The notes under the pieces are model-generated. The model had not been told where the DNA came from. It did no database searches and saw only the letters and a program-made list of their open reading frames with translations. 64,000 bases of DNA. Source: Bacteroidales bacterium M3 (lineage in GTDB: Bacteria; Bacteroidota; Bacteroidia; Bacteroidales; Muribaculaceae). Location of the stretch: positions 1 through 64,000 of the forward strand of contig LUJN01000003.1 in assembly GCA_001689445.1 (NCBI GenBank), written 5' to 3'. Every line of letters starts with the position of its first letter. The first letter of the stretch is position 1. The position numbers were made by a program, and so were the translations under genes. This document shows positions 25,808 through 34,629 of this stretch, one piece after another.

Positions 25808-28741
25808 ATGAAGTTTTTCAACTCCAAGACGCTGGCCATGGCCTGCGCCCTGCTCTCCGTCATCCCTGATGCGACGGCATCGGTGGCCGACGAGTTTCCA
25901 ATCAAAGCTCCCGATGCCGGCGAAAACGCCGTTGTCGGCGCAGTGATGCCCTACACACGCTATGACTCCCATGAGGCCCTCCTCGGCGGCGGGGCTGTCC
26001 TTGAGTCGTCACCGACTGTCGACCCCTCCAAGATTGCATCCCAGGCATCCGACCGCTCCTATGTATCCCTGCCCTCGGCAGGGGCATATGCCGAGTGGAC
26101 AGTCTCAACACCCGGCGACGGCGTGACTATGCGCTTCACAATGCCCGACACCTCCAACGGACGAGGGCAGAACGGCTCGCTCGACATCTATGTCAACGGG
26201 TCAAAGGTGAAGACAGTCGACCTGACATCCTTCTTCATGTGGCAATACTTCAACTTCGGTGGCGGAGACCCTGCCGATGAGCCGGGACGCGAGATCGGCG
26301 CGTTTGCCTTTGACGAGACCCACTTCATCCTGCCCCGCGCCTTGAAACCTGGCGACAAAATCCGCGTGCAGAGCAGCGGAGCCAACGGGCTTGCCTACGG
26401 TGTCGACTTCATCGAGCTGGAGACGGTGCCCGAGGAGATTTCCCAGCCATCGGGAGCAGTCAATGTCTGCGACTACGGGGCCGTGCCCGACGACGGGCGC
26501 GACGACCTCGCGGCATTCCGTGCGGCACTGAGTGCAGCCGACCGTGGCAGCAAGGTGCTCTACATCCCTGCGGGCACGTTCCATCTGTCGGGTATGTGGA
26601 ATGTCTATTGCTCCGACATCAAGATTACCGGCGCGGGCATGTGGCACACCAACCTCAAGTTCACGAGCGAGGAGGTAGGCGGTGGCGGCATCTCCGGCGG
26701 CAACAGCTCCAACGGCGGCCAGGACGACTACTGCAACAACGTGGAGTTCTGCCACATGTACATCAACTCGGGTTTGCGCTCGCGCCACCACGAGATGGCC
26801 GTCTACAAGTGCTTCATGGATGTGTGGCGTCAGGGTTCGGTAATCCACGACGTGTGGGAGGAGCACTTTGAGTGCGGATTCTGGTTTGGCGACTACAACG
26901 GCGCGACAGCCTACTGTGACGGCGTGAAGGTCATCAACTGCCGCATACGCAACAATCTCGCCGACGGCGTGAACTTCTGCCAGGGCACATCCAACGCAAC
27001 GGTTTACAACTGCTCGGTGCGCAACAACGGCGACGACGGCCTCGCCATATGGAACAACTCCGACCGTGGGGCCAAGGACGCCTCGGGCAACACATTTGCC
27101 TACAACACCATCGACCTCATATGGCGTGCTGGCGCGATAGCCATCTACGGCGGCGACGGGCACAAAATCTACAACAACTATATCCGCGACACATTCATGG
27201 CCGCCGGCATACACCTCAACTCGACCTTCCCCGGCTATAAGTACCAGAACACGCGGTCGATAACATTTGACAACAACTATCTCGTCGGGTGCGGAACGGC
27301 ACGCGACTGCTGGAACGAGGACCTCGCCGCCATCGACATCAAGCAGGAGGTAAAGAACGTGACGTTCAACAACACGCGCATCTATGACTCCCCCGCCTAT
27401 GCGATACGCACGATGCCTGAACCCACCAACATCACGTTCAACGACACCCGTATATTCGGCGCCGGACTCGCCGGCAACGACATCACATTCTCATGTGTCG
27501 CCCACTCCGCTGCCGCCATACGTCACCAGAACACCAGCACCACCTTCAACGGTGTCACGATAGCCAACGTGGCACGCGACACAAAAGGCAATAACACCAC
27601 ATGGCCCGTATGGACTGACAACAACCGCCAGCTTGCCGACGCCATCGGATACAACTACATCGCCGACGCCACCTATGACGTGCCCGGCTACCCCGGGGCA
27701 AGCCAGTCAGGCGACATACACAACGTGCTCGACGGCATCTATGACTACAATGTCACCGTTGCCCGCGTGGCGTGGAGCGCAGCCGACGGCCGCACCGACC
27801 TGCAGGAGGGTGATGCCGTGACATTCACCGCCCTCGTCCACAATGACTCCGATGTAGACATCCCCGAGGGAGCCGTCATCGGCCTGCGCGTCGTCATTGA
27901 CGGCAAGACCGCGCTTACAAATGCCACATATAAGGATGGCCTCGCAGCCGGAGCTACCGTCAAGCTGTCGCCCGTATCGTCGTGGCTCGCAACCGCCGGA
28001 GGACACACGTTTGATGTCACAGTCGACTACAACGACAAGCTTCCCGATGAGACCGACGAGACCGACAACACGGCCACTCGCCGCTTCAACGTCCTCGCCG
28101 CCGCCAGCGTCGAGCCGACTTTCACCCCGGTGTCGGGAGGCATGGACCTCACCGTGATAGACCTCGGCATACGCAATCTCTCACGCTCAGACGAGAAAAT
28201 CTATCCCGGCGACCGACTCGTATTCTCGGCCACCATCGCCAACGCCGGAGACCGCCCTGTCCCGTCGGGACAGAAAATAGGAGTACAATTCTACATCGAC
28301 AACGAGAATTGGGGCACCGGCTACATCACGTGGAATGACCTCTATTTCGACGGGCTCGCATCCCACGCCACCGTAAAGCTCGAAGCCAACGGTGGTGGAG
28401 GGCAAAACTATTCAGAGAGCCGCAATTGGATTGCCGCCCTTGACGGGGTGCACACCGTCACCGCGTGGGTCGACGACCAGAACATCTTTCCCGAGGTCAA
28501 CAAGGAGAACAACCGCCTCACCAAGACGCTCAACATCCCCTACGAGGGCATCAACTACTTTACCGACGTGGATAAGCCGGAGGTTCTCGACCTCACCCCC
28601 ACGGAGATAGATACCGTCCTCGAAGACATCGACGCGACCGCCGACGATGCATGGTACACGCTCACCGGGCTGCGTCTCGCCGAGCGTCCCACCGCCCCCG
28701 GCTTCTACATCCACCATGGCAAGAAATTTTTCATCCACTGA
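25808..28741 (+). CDS. GH87-type alpha-1,3-glucanase with C-terminal CARDB repeats (copy C)
   Basis: A 977-residue secreted enzyme. It has a signal peptide, a CBM6/35-like N-terminal sandwich with a diverged ligand loop, then a beta-helix beginning NVCDYGAVPDDGRDDLAAFRAALS. The GH87 triad is Asp 386, 409 and 410 (ADGVN, NNGDDGLAIW), with the same 23/24 spacing as copies A and B. After residue about 650 there are two CARDB-like beta domains (VDYNDKLPDETDETDN and VDDQNIFPEVNKENN are the typical D-E-N loops). A short tail (WYTLTGLRLAERPTAPGFYIHHGKKFFIH) resembles a sorting signal. Being nearest to susCD, it may be the surface enzyme that first cuts the polymer. Confidence 0.83.
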   Translation: MKFFNSKTLAMACALLSVIPDATASVADEFPIKAPDAGENAVVGAVMPYTRYDSHEALLGGGAVLESSPTVDPSKIASQASDRSYVSLPSAGAYAEWTVSTPGDGVTMRFTMPDTSNGRGQNGSLDIYVNGSKVKTVDLTSFFMWQYFNFGGGDPADEPGREIGAFAFDETHFILPRALKPGDKIRVQSSGANGLAYGVDFIELETVPEEISQPSGAVNVCDYGAVPDDGRDDLAAFRAALSAADRGSKVLYIPAGTFHLSGMWNVYCSDIKITGAGMWHTNLKFTSEEVGGGGISGGNSSNGGQDDYCNNVEFCHMYINSGLRSRHHEMAVYKCFMDVWRQGSVIHDVWEEHFECGFWFGDYNGATAYCDGVKVINCRIRNNLADGVNFCQGTSNATVYNCSVRNNGDDGLAIWNNSDRGAKDASGNTFAYNTIDLIWRAGAIAIYGGDGHKIYNNYIRDTFMAAGIHLNSTFPGYKYQNTRSITFDNNYLVGCGTARDCWNEDLAAIDIKQEVKNVTFNNTRIYDSPAYAIRTMPEPTNITFNDTRIFGAGLAGNDITFSCVAHSAAAIRHQNTSTTFNGVTIANVARDTKGNNTTWPVWTDNNRQLADAIGYNYIADATYDVPGYPGASQSGDIHNVLDGIYDYNVTVARVAWSAADGRTDLQEGDAVTFTALVHNDSDVDIPEGAVIGLRVVIDGKTALTNATYKDGLAAGATVKLSPVSSWLATAGGHTFDVTVDYNDKLPDETDETDNTATRRFNVLAAASVEPTFTPVSGGMDLTVIDLGIRNLSRSDEKIYPGDRLVFSATIANAGDRPVPSGQKIGVQFYIDNENWGTGYITWNDLYFDGLASHATVKLEANGGGGQNYSESRNWIAALDGVHTVTAWVDDQNIFPEVNKENNRLTKTLNIPYEGINYFTDVDKPEVLDLTPTEIDTVLEDIDATADDAWYTLTGLRLAERPTAPGFYIHHGKKFFIH

Positions 28742-29061
28742 CAATAATATTGGGTTTAAGTAATTAGTTAGTGTGTTGGGGGAGCCCGTGAGGTGTCACG
28801 CAGCTTATGCGTGACACCTCTGTCTTATCATTTTACAATCGTAAAATGACTATAGCCGGGTTATATATACGCTACCCGCAACTTCTCGACTAAAACCAAT
28901 AAAGCCCTATTATCAAGCTATTTACCCAATAGACACGACTATATTAACATTATATATTCCCAATAAGGATAGGCGGCGCGGACAGATGCCCGTAACTTTG
29001 CAATGTCACCCAATGACACACCAAGACACATGCATAAGTAATTATAAAACCTACACATAAA
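28742..29061 (+). other. Intergenic region with two hairpins and a promoter box
   Basis: A 13-bp perfect stem (28790-28802 with 28808-28820) with a 5-base loop probably terminates copy C transcripts. A second hairpin, CATTTTA/TAAAATG, lies at about 28829-28849. TAACTTTG at 28993-29000 matches a -7 box, 62 bases before the next gene. No ORF is seen. Confidence 0.65.
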
Positions 29062-31956
29062 ATGAACCGACATTTACTCTTTCTTCTAATGCTGCTGAAC
29101 GCCTTTAACATCTCGGCAGTCACTCCCGGCACCGCGTCGGGACACTATCTCAAATGGGGCCGCACCGAATGGAAATGCGACGAGGGTTACGCCTTCAAGT
29201 GGGGCGATACCGACGGCACATGGATCTACCTCAATTGTGACCTCCTAATCACCGACAAGGAGGAATTTGCAATAGGTGACGCCGACTGGTCATCCACAAT
29301 GACAATAGTCGCGGGACACAATACCGATTTCACTGTCGGTGACAACGAGTGCTTCTATGGCGGCAGCCGCAATTCATTATTCCCGGCCAACACCAACATA
29401 AAATCCATAAAGGTCGTTCTGCCAACCAACATCGACAATCCGCTTGACGGCAACAGCCTCACAGGCTTCAATTGGGAAGGCGCAGGTGTCATGACCCTAT
29501 CCCCCGAGCCGTTGGATGAGCCTATAGTCCCCGGTGCTAAGTCCAACTTCGCGTTGCAGGCGTGGGCACAGCCCCAAGGGGGTGAGACCGATGTGATGTG
29601 GGACACGTCGGGCGGCCTCTATGCCCCTATCGGCGCATACAACTGCCACGAAAATGCCGATGAGTACGCCGACCGCTACGGCTACCTCGGCGAATACACC
29701 GAGCGCATGAAAGCCTTCTATGACAAGTATGTCACCACCTACACCAACCTTGACAAGACCGTAGAATGGTTTATGTTCCTACAGGCCGATCCCGCAAAAC
29801 TCATGGCCGGCGACCGCGACAATCCCGTAAAACTTGACGGCTACGATCCGGCACAAAACATCGTGCAATACTACCCCGAAAGCAAGGTCTACTACATCGA
29901 CTTCACCGAGTTTACAGGCGATGACAAGGGACTGTACATCTACGTGCCTACACGCGAGTCGATGCAGACCGACCAAATCACCACAGGCAACGAGACCCAT
30001 AGCGACGTCGACCCGTTCCTGCGCAGCGGTGTACGGTTTGGCCTCATCAATCTCTCCTATCCAGAGGCCGAGACAAGGGACGGCTCGACCGACCGTTTCC
30101 GATTTCTGAAGTATGGACGCGCCACGCGACTCAACTCGATGCCGGTCGACATGGGCCCCGGTTGTGACTACCGGATATGGAACGGCATCAGCCTCGCCGA
30201 CAATCCCACCCCATGGACGGGCGACTGCAACACCTGGAACAACAAGCTCGGCGACAACCGCCTGCTGTCGGAATACCGCGTATGGCTGCGGCGCATCATC
30301 CTTGAGGTCGTCAACGAGAACGAGGGAGACCGGGAACATGTCTATGTACGCTTCGAGGGCAGCTACGACATGGAGTCGGTGACCGATGCCCAGATAGACA
30401 ATTCCTACTATTTTCCCGAGGACTCCAACGACAACCACGTGGCCGAGATGCCAAATATCTTCATCGGCAACCGGTTTGAATGGTATGACCGTGGATTTGC
30501 CCGATTCTATGCCAACACCGACGAGCACGCCAAGCTACACGGATGCCGCGACAAGGAGACCGTAAAGGAGAAAATCGACTTCTATCGTATGCCCGACTTC
30601 ACGGAAAGCTACAGTGCCGAGACCGAATACGGCGCACTACTGACCGATGCCGAGGGTAATAGTAGCCTCATAAACTTCATCGATGCTGACGATGACGGGT
30701 CAAATATACGCCTCACCGAGGGGACGGGCAAGGTCGGATACAGCTACGATCCCGTCACGGAGAAGTTTATAATCTCATCACGCAACGGCATACCCGTGGC
30801 CGACGGAGAGCCGATAACCGCCTACTCCCAATTGGAGAAATATTCCTACAACAGCAAATATGGCGAGGCAACCCGCACTATCCTCAAGACCCACGAGCGC
30901 ACGATACTCTATGACCCGTATTCAGGCAACTGCCCAACAAGGATATTCTCCAATATCACCTACCATTTCCCTAACGCCGAGCCTAATAATGTGCCGACCT
31001 ACCGGTATGAGGCTCCTGTCACATTCAGTCTCGACATAAAGGCCGCTCCTGCCATCACGGCCACACCTCGAGGACGGGGGACGGGAAAAGTCAACGGGTT
31101 CTATTGCAGCGACATCTCGCTTGCCGGCACGGAGTATGCCACCGAGAAAAACAACGAGATTGAGGACAGCTCAATGGCCGATGACCCGTCAGAAGCCCTC
31201 TACCCGGTGACCCGTTGGGAATTGCGCCAATGGGACGAGACCGCCGGGCAGACAGTCGATGATGCCGTATGGGTGTCGCGTTATGACAACGAGGGCAAAA
31301 GCCTCTACAAGGGTGCTCCACTCGCCACCTACCACGCCACCAACAAGCATGGCGACGAGGAGATACGCAATGTGTGGATTACCGACGCCACCAAGATGGA
31401 CGAGGACGACCCCGAGTCAGCGAGGGAAGTCACGATAGGATATGAGGCACGCCTGTATTACACCCTCGGCTATATATCGACACCCATCACCCTACGTGCC
31501 TTCAGGCAATATACCGCTCACGGTAATGTTGCTGCCAAGACAAGGATAAGCGCACTTGACGGAGATGTCGCCGGAGGCCTCAACCCCTACATGTTCCCTG
31601 CGACAGATGCGGCCAAGGAGTATCCCGGCCTACTGAAAGCCGAGGGACAACCCGATGCACCGCAGAATGAGTTCTACCTCGTGCCGACCAGCAAATCCGC
31701 TACCGCAAAGGCCGTGTTCAACATCAACAACGGCAACCTCAACACCACCGAGATTGATACCCCGATTAACAATGAAATGGACATCACGGTCAACGGGCGT
31801 TCAATCTCAGTCGCCGGAGCCTCGGGAACGGTAAGTCTCTACAGCACGTCGGGCACTCTCCTCTATAGCGGGGACGGCCACTACATAACCGTGCCGGCAG
31901 CGGGAATATACATCCTCCACGCTGGCAACAGTGCGACTCGTGTTGCCGTAAGATAG
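29062..31956 (+). CDS. Large secreted protein of unknown function, PUL-linked
   Basis: A 964-residue protein with an N-terminal signal (LLFLLMLLNAFNISAV). I recognise no catalytic family. It begins with aromatic-rich repeats (HYLKWGRTEWKCDEGYAFKWGDTDGTWIYL) reminiscent of a binding domain. A long region has many Tyr and Trp residues. It ends with a tail like the other secreted proteins here (GTVSLYSTSGTLLYSGDGHY...GIYILHAGNSATRVAVR). Gene direction and position make it the last member of the alpha-glucan locus. It could be a surface glycan-binding protein or a new enzyme. Confidence 0.75.
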   Translation: MNRHLLFLLMLLNAFNISAVTPGTASGHYLKWGRTEWKCDEGYAFKWGDTDGTWIYLNCDLLITDKEEFAIGDADWSSTMTIVAGHNTDFTVGDNECFYGGSRNSLFPANTNIKSIKVVLPTNIDNPLDGNSLTGFNWEGAGVMTLSPEPLDEPIVPGAKSNFALQAWAQPQGGETDVMWDTSGGLYAPIGAYNCHENADEYADRYGYLGEYTERMKAFYDKYVTTYTNLDKTVEWFMFLQADPAKLMAGDRDNPVKLDGYDPAQNIVQYYPESKVYYIDFTEFTGDDKGLYIYVPTRESMQTDQITTGNETHSDVDPFLRSGVRFGLINLSYPEAETRDGSTDRFRFLKYGRATRLNSMPVDMGPGCDYRIWNGISLADNPTPWTGDCNTWNNKLGDNRLLSEYRVWLRRIILEVVNENEGDREHVYVRFEGSYDMESVTDAQIDNSYYFPEDSNDNHVAEMPNIFIGNRFEWYDRGFARFYANTDEHAKLHGCRDKETVKEKIDFYRMPDFTESYSAETEYGALLTDAEGNSSLINFIDADDDGSNIRLTEGTGKVGYSYDPVTEKFIISSRNGIPVADGEPITAYSQLEKYSYNSKYGEATRTILKTHERTILYDPYSGNCPTRIFSNITYHFPNAEPNNVPTYRYEAPVTFSLDIKAAPAITATPRGRGTGKVNGFYCSDISLAGTEYATEKNNEIEDSSMADDPSEALYPVTRWELRQWDETAGQTVDDAVWVSRYDNEGKSLYKGAPLATYHATNKHGDEEIRNVWITDATKMDEDDPESAREVTIGYEARLYYTLGYISTPITLRAFRQYTAHGNVAAKTRISALDGDVAGGLNPYMFPATDAAKEYPGLLKAEGQPDAPQNEFYLVPTSKSATAKAVFNINNGNLNTTEIDTPINNEMDITVNGRSISVAGASGTVSLYSTSGTLLYSGDGHYITVPAAGIYILHAGNSATRVAVR

Positions 31957-32040
31957 CGAAAGTAATTGCAGAGATTCAATATATACTGACCTTAATGGAA
32001 TAATACGACATTTGAGTGAAACTACAGTCTATAGGCAGTA

Positions 32041-32078
32041 AAGGTTGGGCGGTTCGGGAGAATCGCCCAACCTTTTTA
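32041..32078 (+). terminator. Rho-independent terminator
   Basis: AAGGTTGGGCG pairs with CGCCCAACCTT (32041-32074, one internal mismatch), followed by Ts. It closes the PUL before the thioredoxin gene. Confidence 0.87.
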
Positions 32079-32156
32079 GGCATAATACGTTTTATATACA
32101 TGGCGTTCCAAAGATTTTGACGCCAGCCGATACCTAATAATCTTAAAATAACTATT

Positions 32157-32453
32157 ATGGACTACAATCAGTTAATCAACAGCAATCCTGTCGTACTTGT
32201 CGAGTTTTATGCCACATGGTGTCCCCACTGCCGCCGCATGATGCCGGTGGTCGACGACGTGCGACAGCTCGTCGAGGGGCAGGCCAAGATATACCAGCTC
32301 GACATCGACCAGAACAATGATGTCGCCGATGACGCAGGCGTGAAATCCGTGCCTACCTTCATCGTCTACCGTGACGGCAAGGAGAAATGGCGTTCAAGCG
32401 GGGAGATTGACGGCAACGTGCTATACGAGAAGATAACCCAGACAGCGCAATAA
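32157..32453 (+). CDS. Thioredoxin
   Basis: A 98-residue cytoplasmic-looking thioredoxin without a signal peptide. The active site is WCPHC rather than the usual WCGPC, and the cis-Pro loop is SVPTFIVYRDG. The CPHC motif is typical of more oxidising members such as DsbA. It lies 22 bases before the VKOR-fusion gene, so a shared disulfide pathway is likely. An inverted repeat (TGGCGT 32101-32106, ACGCCA 32120-32125) lies upstream. Confidence 0.9.
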   Translation: MDYNQLINSNPVVLVEFYATWCPHCRRMMPVVDDVRQLVEGQAKIYQLDIDQNNDVADDAGVKSVPTFIVYRDGKEKWRSSGEIDGNVLYEKITQTAQ

Positions 32454-32475
32454 CCCCATCAATCCGTCCCCCGAT

Positions 32476-33486
32476 ATGCCGACCGACAACACTACTATAT
32501 TTTCCCAATTCCTGACCGCGCTTGAAGTCCCCCATACACGTCGTTACAGCGACAAGCGGCTGCGCACGATGACATTCAAGTCGCTGTTCGGCCTGTCAAG
32601 GCTACTCCGGGAATACGGCATCGACAACGAGGCGGTACGTGTCGACGACAAAAGCTCGGCTATCAGGGCAATCCCGGTGCCGTTCCTTGCCCAGACCCGC
32701 GACTCGCTCGTCATTGTCAATGCCATAAATTCAGAGAAGGTCGACTATACCCTGCATGGGGAGCGGGCATCCATGAGCCTCGCCGACTTCATCGACCGAT
32801 GGAGCGGCGTGGCCCTCATGGCCCACCCCGACGCGAAGTCAGGTGAGCCGGACTACCGTGCCCATCTCGTCGAGGAGATCGGCAACACGGCCAAGGAGTA
32901 CATCCTATGGGCGTGCGGACTGTTCCTGTTTCTCTACCTGTTCATATCGGGCGGACTTTACCGCAACGTGTCGACAGTGCTCGTTACGGCTGTATATCTC
33001 GCCGGACTGTTTATGACCTACCTGCTGATGCTCAAGAAACTCAACCGTGGCAACCACGTCGCCGACCGTGTGTGCGGAGTGCTACAGGATGGCGGCTGCG
33101 ACACTGTGCTTGAGCAGAAGGCCTCGACTTTCTTCGGCATATTCGGATGGAGCGAGGTGGGATTTTCCTATTTCTCGGTCAGTCTGCTTACGCTGCTCAT
33201 CTTCCCGCAATATGCCGGCTATCTTGCCTTCATCAACGCATGTTGCCTGCCGTTCACGCTATGGAGCATATGGTATCAGCGGTTTCGTGCCCATGCGTGG
33301 TGCACGCTCTGCGTCAGCGTCCAGTGCCTGCTGTGGCTACAGTTTTTCTGCTGGCTCGGCGGCGGTTTCTACCACCACCTGTCCCCGTTGTGCATACAAT
33401 TCTTTGTCCTCAGCGCAACCTACATCGCGGCATTGCTGCTACTCAATCGCCTAAGCCCGCTCGCCACCAAGGGTGGCGACGATTGA
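32476..33486 (+). CDS. C39-peptidase-like / vitamin K epoxide reductase fusion membrane protein
   Basis: A 336-residue protein. Residues about 1-130 follow the C39 bacteriocin-peptidase pattern (FGLSRLLREYGIDNEAVRV, IPVPFLAQTRDSLVIVNAI, SLADFIDRWSGVALMAHPD) but lack the catalytic DCG cysteine and the His. Residues about 145-330 form five or so membrane helices with VKOR landmarks: a Cys loop (VCGVLQDGGCDTVL) and the redox WCTLC. VKOR homologues make disulfides with quinone as electron acceptor. With a thioredoxin before and a 41-residue peptide gene after, it may oxidise or handle a secreted peptide (inference). Confidence 0.82.
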   Translation: MPTDNTTIFSQFLTALEVPHTRRYSDKRLRTMTFKSLFGLSRLLREYGIDNEAVRVDDKSSAIRAIPVPFLAQTRDSLVIVNAINSEKVDYTLHGERASMSLADFIDRWSGVALMAHPDAKSGEPDYRAHLVEEIGNTAKEYILWACGLFLFLYLFISGGLYRNVSTVLVTAVYLAGLFMTYLLMLKKLNRGNHVADRVCGVLQDGGCDTVLEQKASTFFGIFGWSEVGFSYFSVSLLTLLIFPQYAGYLAFINACCLPFTLWSIWYQRFRAHAWCTLCVSVQCLLWLQFFCWLGGGFYHHLSPLCIQFFVLSATYIAALLLLNRLSPLATKGGDD

Positions 33487-33511
33487 CCCTAACCCCCAAA
33501 CTGACTGCTCT

Positions 33512-33637
33512 ATGAAAAAGATACCCAAGGTCACAATCCCCGGTGCCCACATCCTCACCGCCCCCGAGATGAACCATATACACATCTGCACCGGCAACCA
33601 TACCCCCATCCGGCCCCGGGACGGCAAGGGAGTATAG
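33512..33637 (+). CDS. 41-residue peptide, possible secreted-peptide precursor
   Basis: A short ORF, 25 bases after the VKOR-fusion gene on the same strand. It begins MKKIPKVTIPGAHILTAPEM and continues NHIHICTGNHTPIRPRDGKGV. The LTxxEMxxI segment resembles the end of leader peptides in Bacteroidales double-glycine natural-product precursors, although a Gly-Gly is missing. There is one Cys and three His after the putative leader. The gene is directly followed by a palindromic repeat. Too short for family assignment; context is the main support. Confidence 0.55.
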   Translation: MKKIPKVTIPGAHILTAPEMNHIHICTGNHTPIRPRDGKGV

Positions 33638-33643
33638 CAGACA

Positions 33644-33671
33644 GTAGGGTCGCGACAGGTCGCGACCCTAC
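33644..33671. repeat. REP-like palindrome, complete copy
   Basis: A 28-base near-perfect palindrome with GTAGGG and CCCTAC ends and a two-base AG/CT centre. It lies between the convergent peptide and nucleotidyltransferase genes, where it could also act as a bidirectional terminator. Confidence 0.85.
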
Positions 33672-33699
33672 TATTGTAATGCCCCCGATGGGGAAATAA

Positions 33700-34602
33700 T
33701 CAGAACAGCTTGGCGGGATAAGTGCCGTTGGCGTGCAGCTCGGCAAACTTCTCCACCACGCCGGGACGGTCGGCGGCATAGGTGACGCCAAACCACTTGG
33801 AGTCGGTATCAAGCACCTTGACCGTAGCCTCGCCCGACTTGATGAGGGTGTCGATGCAGAGCGGGATGAAAAATTCAGCCTTGGGGGTATCAAGGTCCTT
33901 GTCAAGGAACTTGCGGAACTCGCGCTCGCTGTAGTCGAAATAGTCGGGAGTGAAGCCCCAGAGGTTCATCGACACGGGGGTTGTCGGGGTGAGTTTCTGC
34001 TCCACGCCGTTCTCGTCGGTAAACACTATCTCATGGTCTGGATTGTAGCTGATGGCGGTGCGCTCAACGATGGTGTCGAGCTTGCCGTCCTTGGTCGAAC
34101 AGACGCCGCGTGCCACCGAGCCGTTTTCGGTCATAGTGTTGCCTACGCGGAAACCGACCATGCAATAGTCACCCTTCTTGTCGCGGGGACGCATCAGCTC
34201 CTTTGCCATCACCTCAAAGGCATTGCGGCCATAGAAGTCATCGGCGTTGATGACGGCAAACGGTTCCTTGATGACATCTTTGCCCATCAGCACAGCATGG
34301 TTTGTGCCCCATGGCTTGGTACGGTCGGCAGGACAGGTGTACCCCTCGGGAAGTGCATCGGTCGACTGGAACACCACCTCAACAGGTACATGCCCCTCAT
34401 ATTTGGCAAGGATTTTCTCGCGGAAATCCTTCTCAAAGTCCTTGCGGATTACAAACACTACTTTACCAAATCCCGACTGGACGGCATCATAGATGGAATA
34501 GTCCATGATAGTCTCCCCATTGGGGCCAAGGGGATCGAGCTGCTTGAGGCCGCCGTAACGGCTGCCCATACCTGCTGCAAGTACAAAAAGTGTAGGTTTC
34601 AT
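33700..34602 (-). CDS. Sugar-phosphate nucleotidyltransferase
   Basis: A 300-residue NTP_transferase-fold enzyme. The N-terminal signature is LVLAAGMGSRYGGLKQLDPLG-like, and the metal-binding region is FAVINADDFYG. Such enzymes couple NTP and a sugar-1-phosphate to make an NDP-sugar. It lies downstream of galM and galK, so galactose-1-phosphate is a plausible substrate, which would replace GalT. This is inferred from context; the actual substrate is not determined by sequence. Confidence 0.87.
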   Translation of the reverse strand: MKPTLFVLAAGMGSRYGGLKQLDPLGPNGETIMDYSIYDAVQSGFGKVVFVIRKDFEKDFREKILAKYEGHVPVEVVFQSTDALPEGYTCPADRTKPWGTNHAVLMGKDVIKEPFAVINADDFYGRNAFEVMAKELMRPRDKKGDYCMVGFRVGNTMTENGSVARGVCSTKDGKLDTIVERTAISYNPDHEIVFTDENGVEQKLTPTTPVSMNLWGFTPDYFDYSEREFRKFLDKDLDTPKAEFFIPLCIDTLIKSGEATVKVLDTDSKWFGVTYAADRPGVVEKFAELHANGTYPAKLF

Positions 34603-34629
34603 TGTTTTTATCGTTTTATTAGTCTTTGG

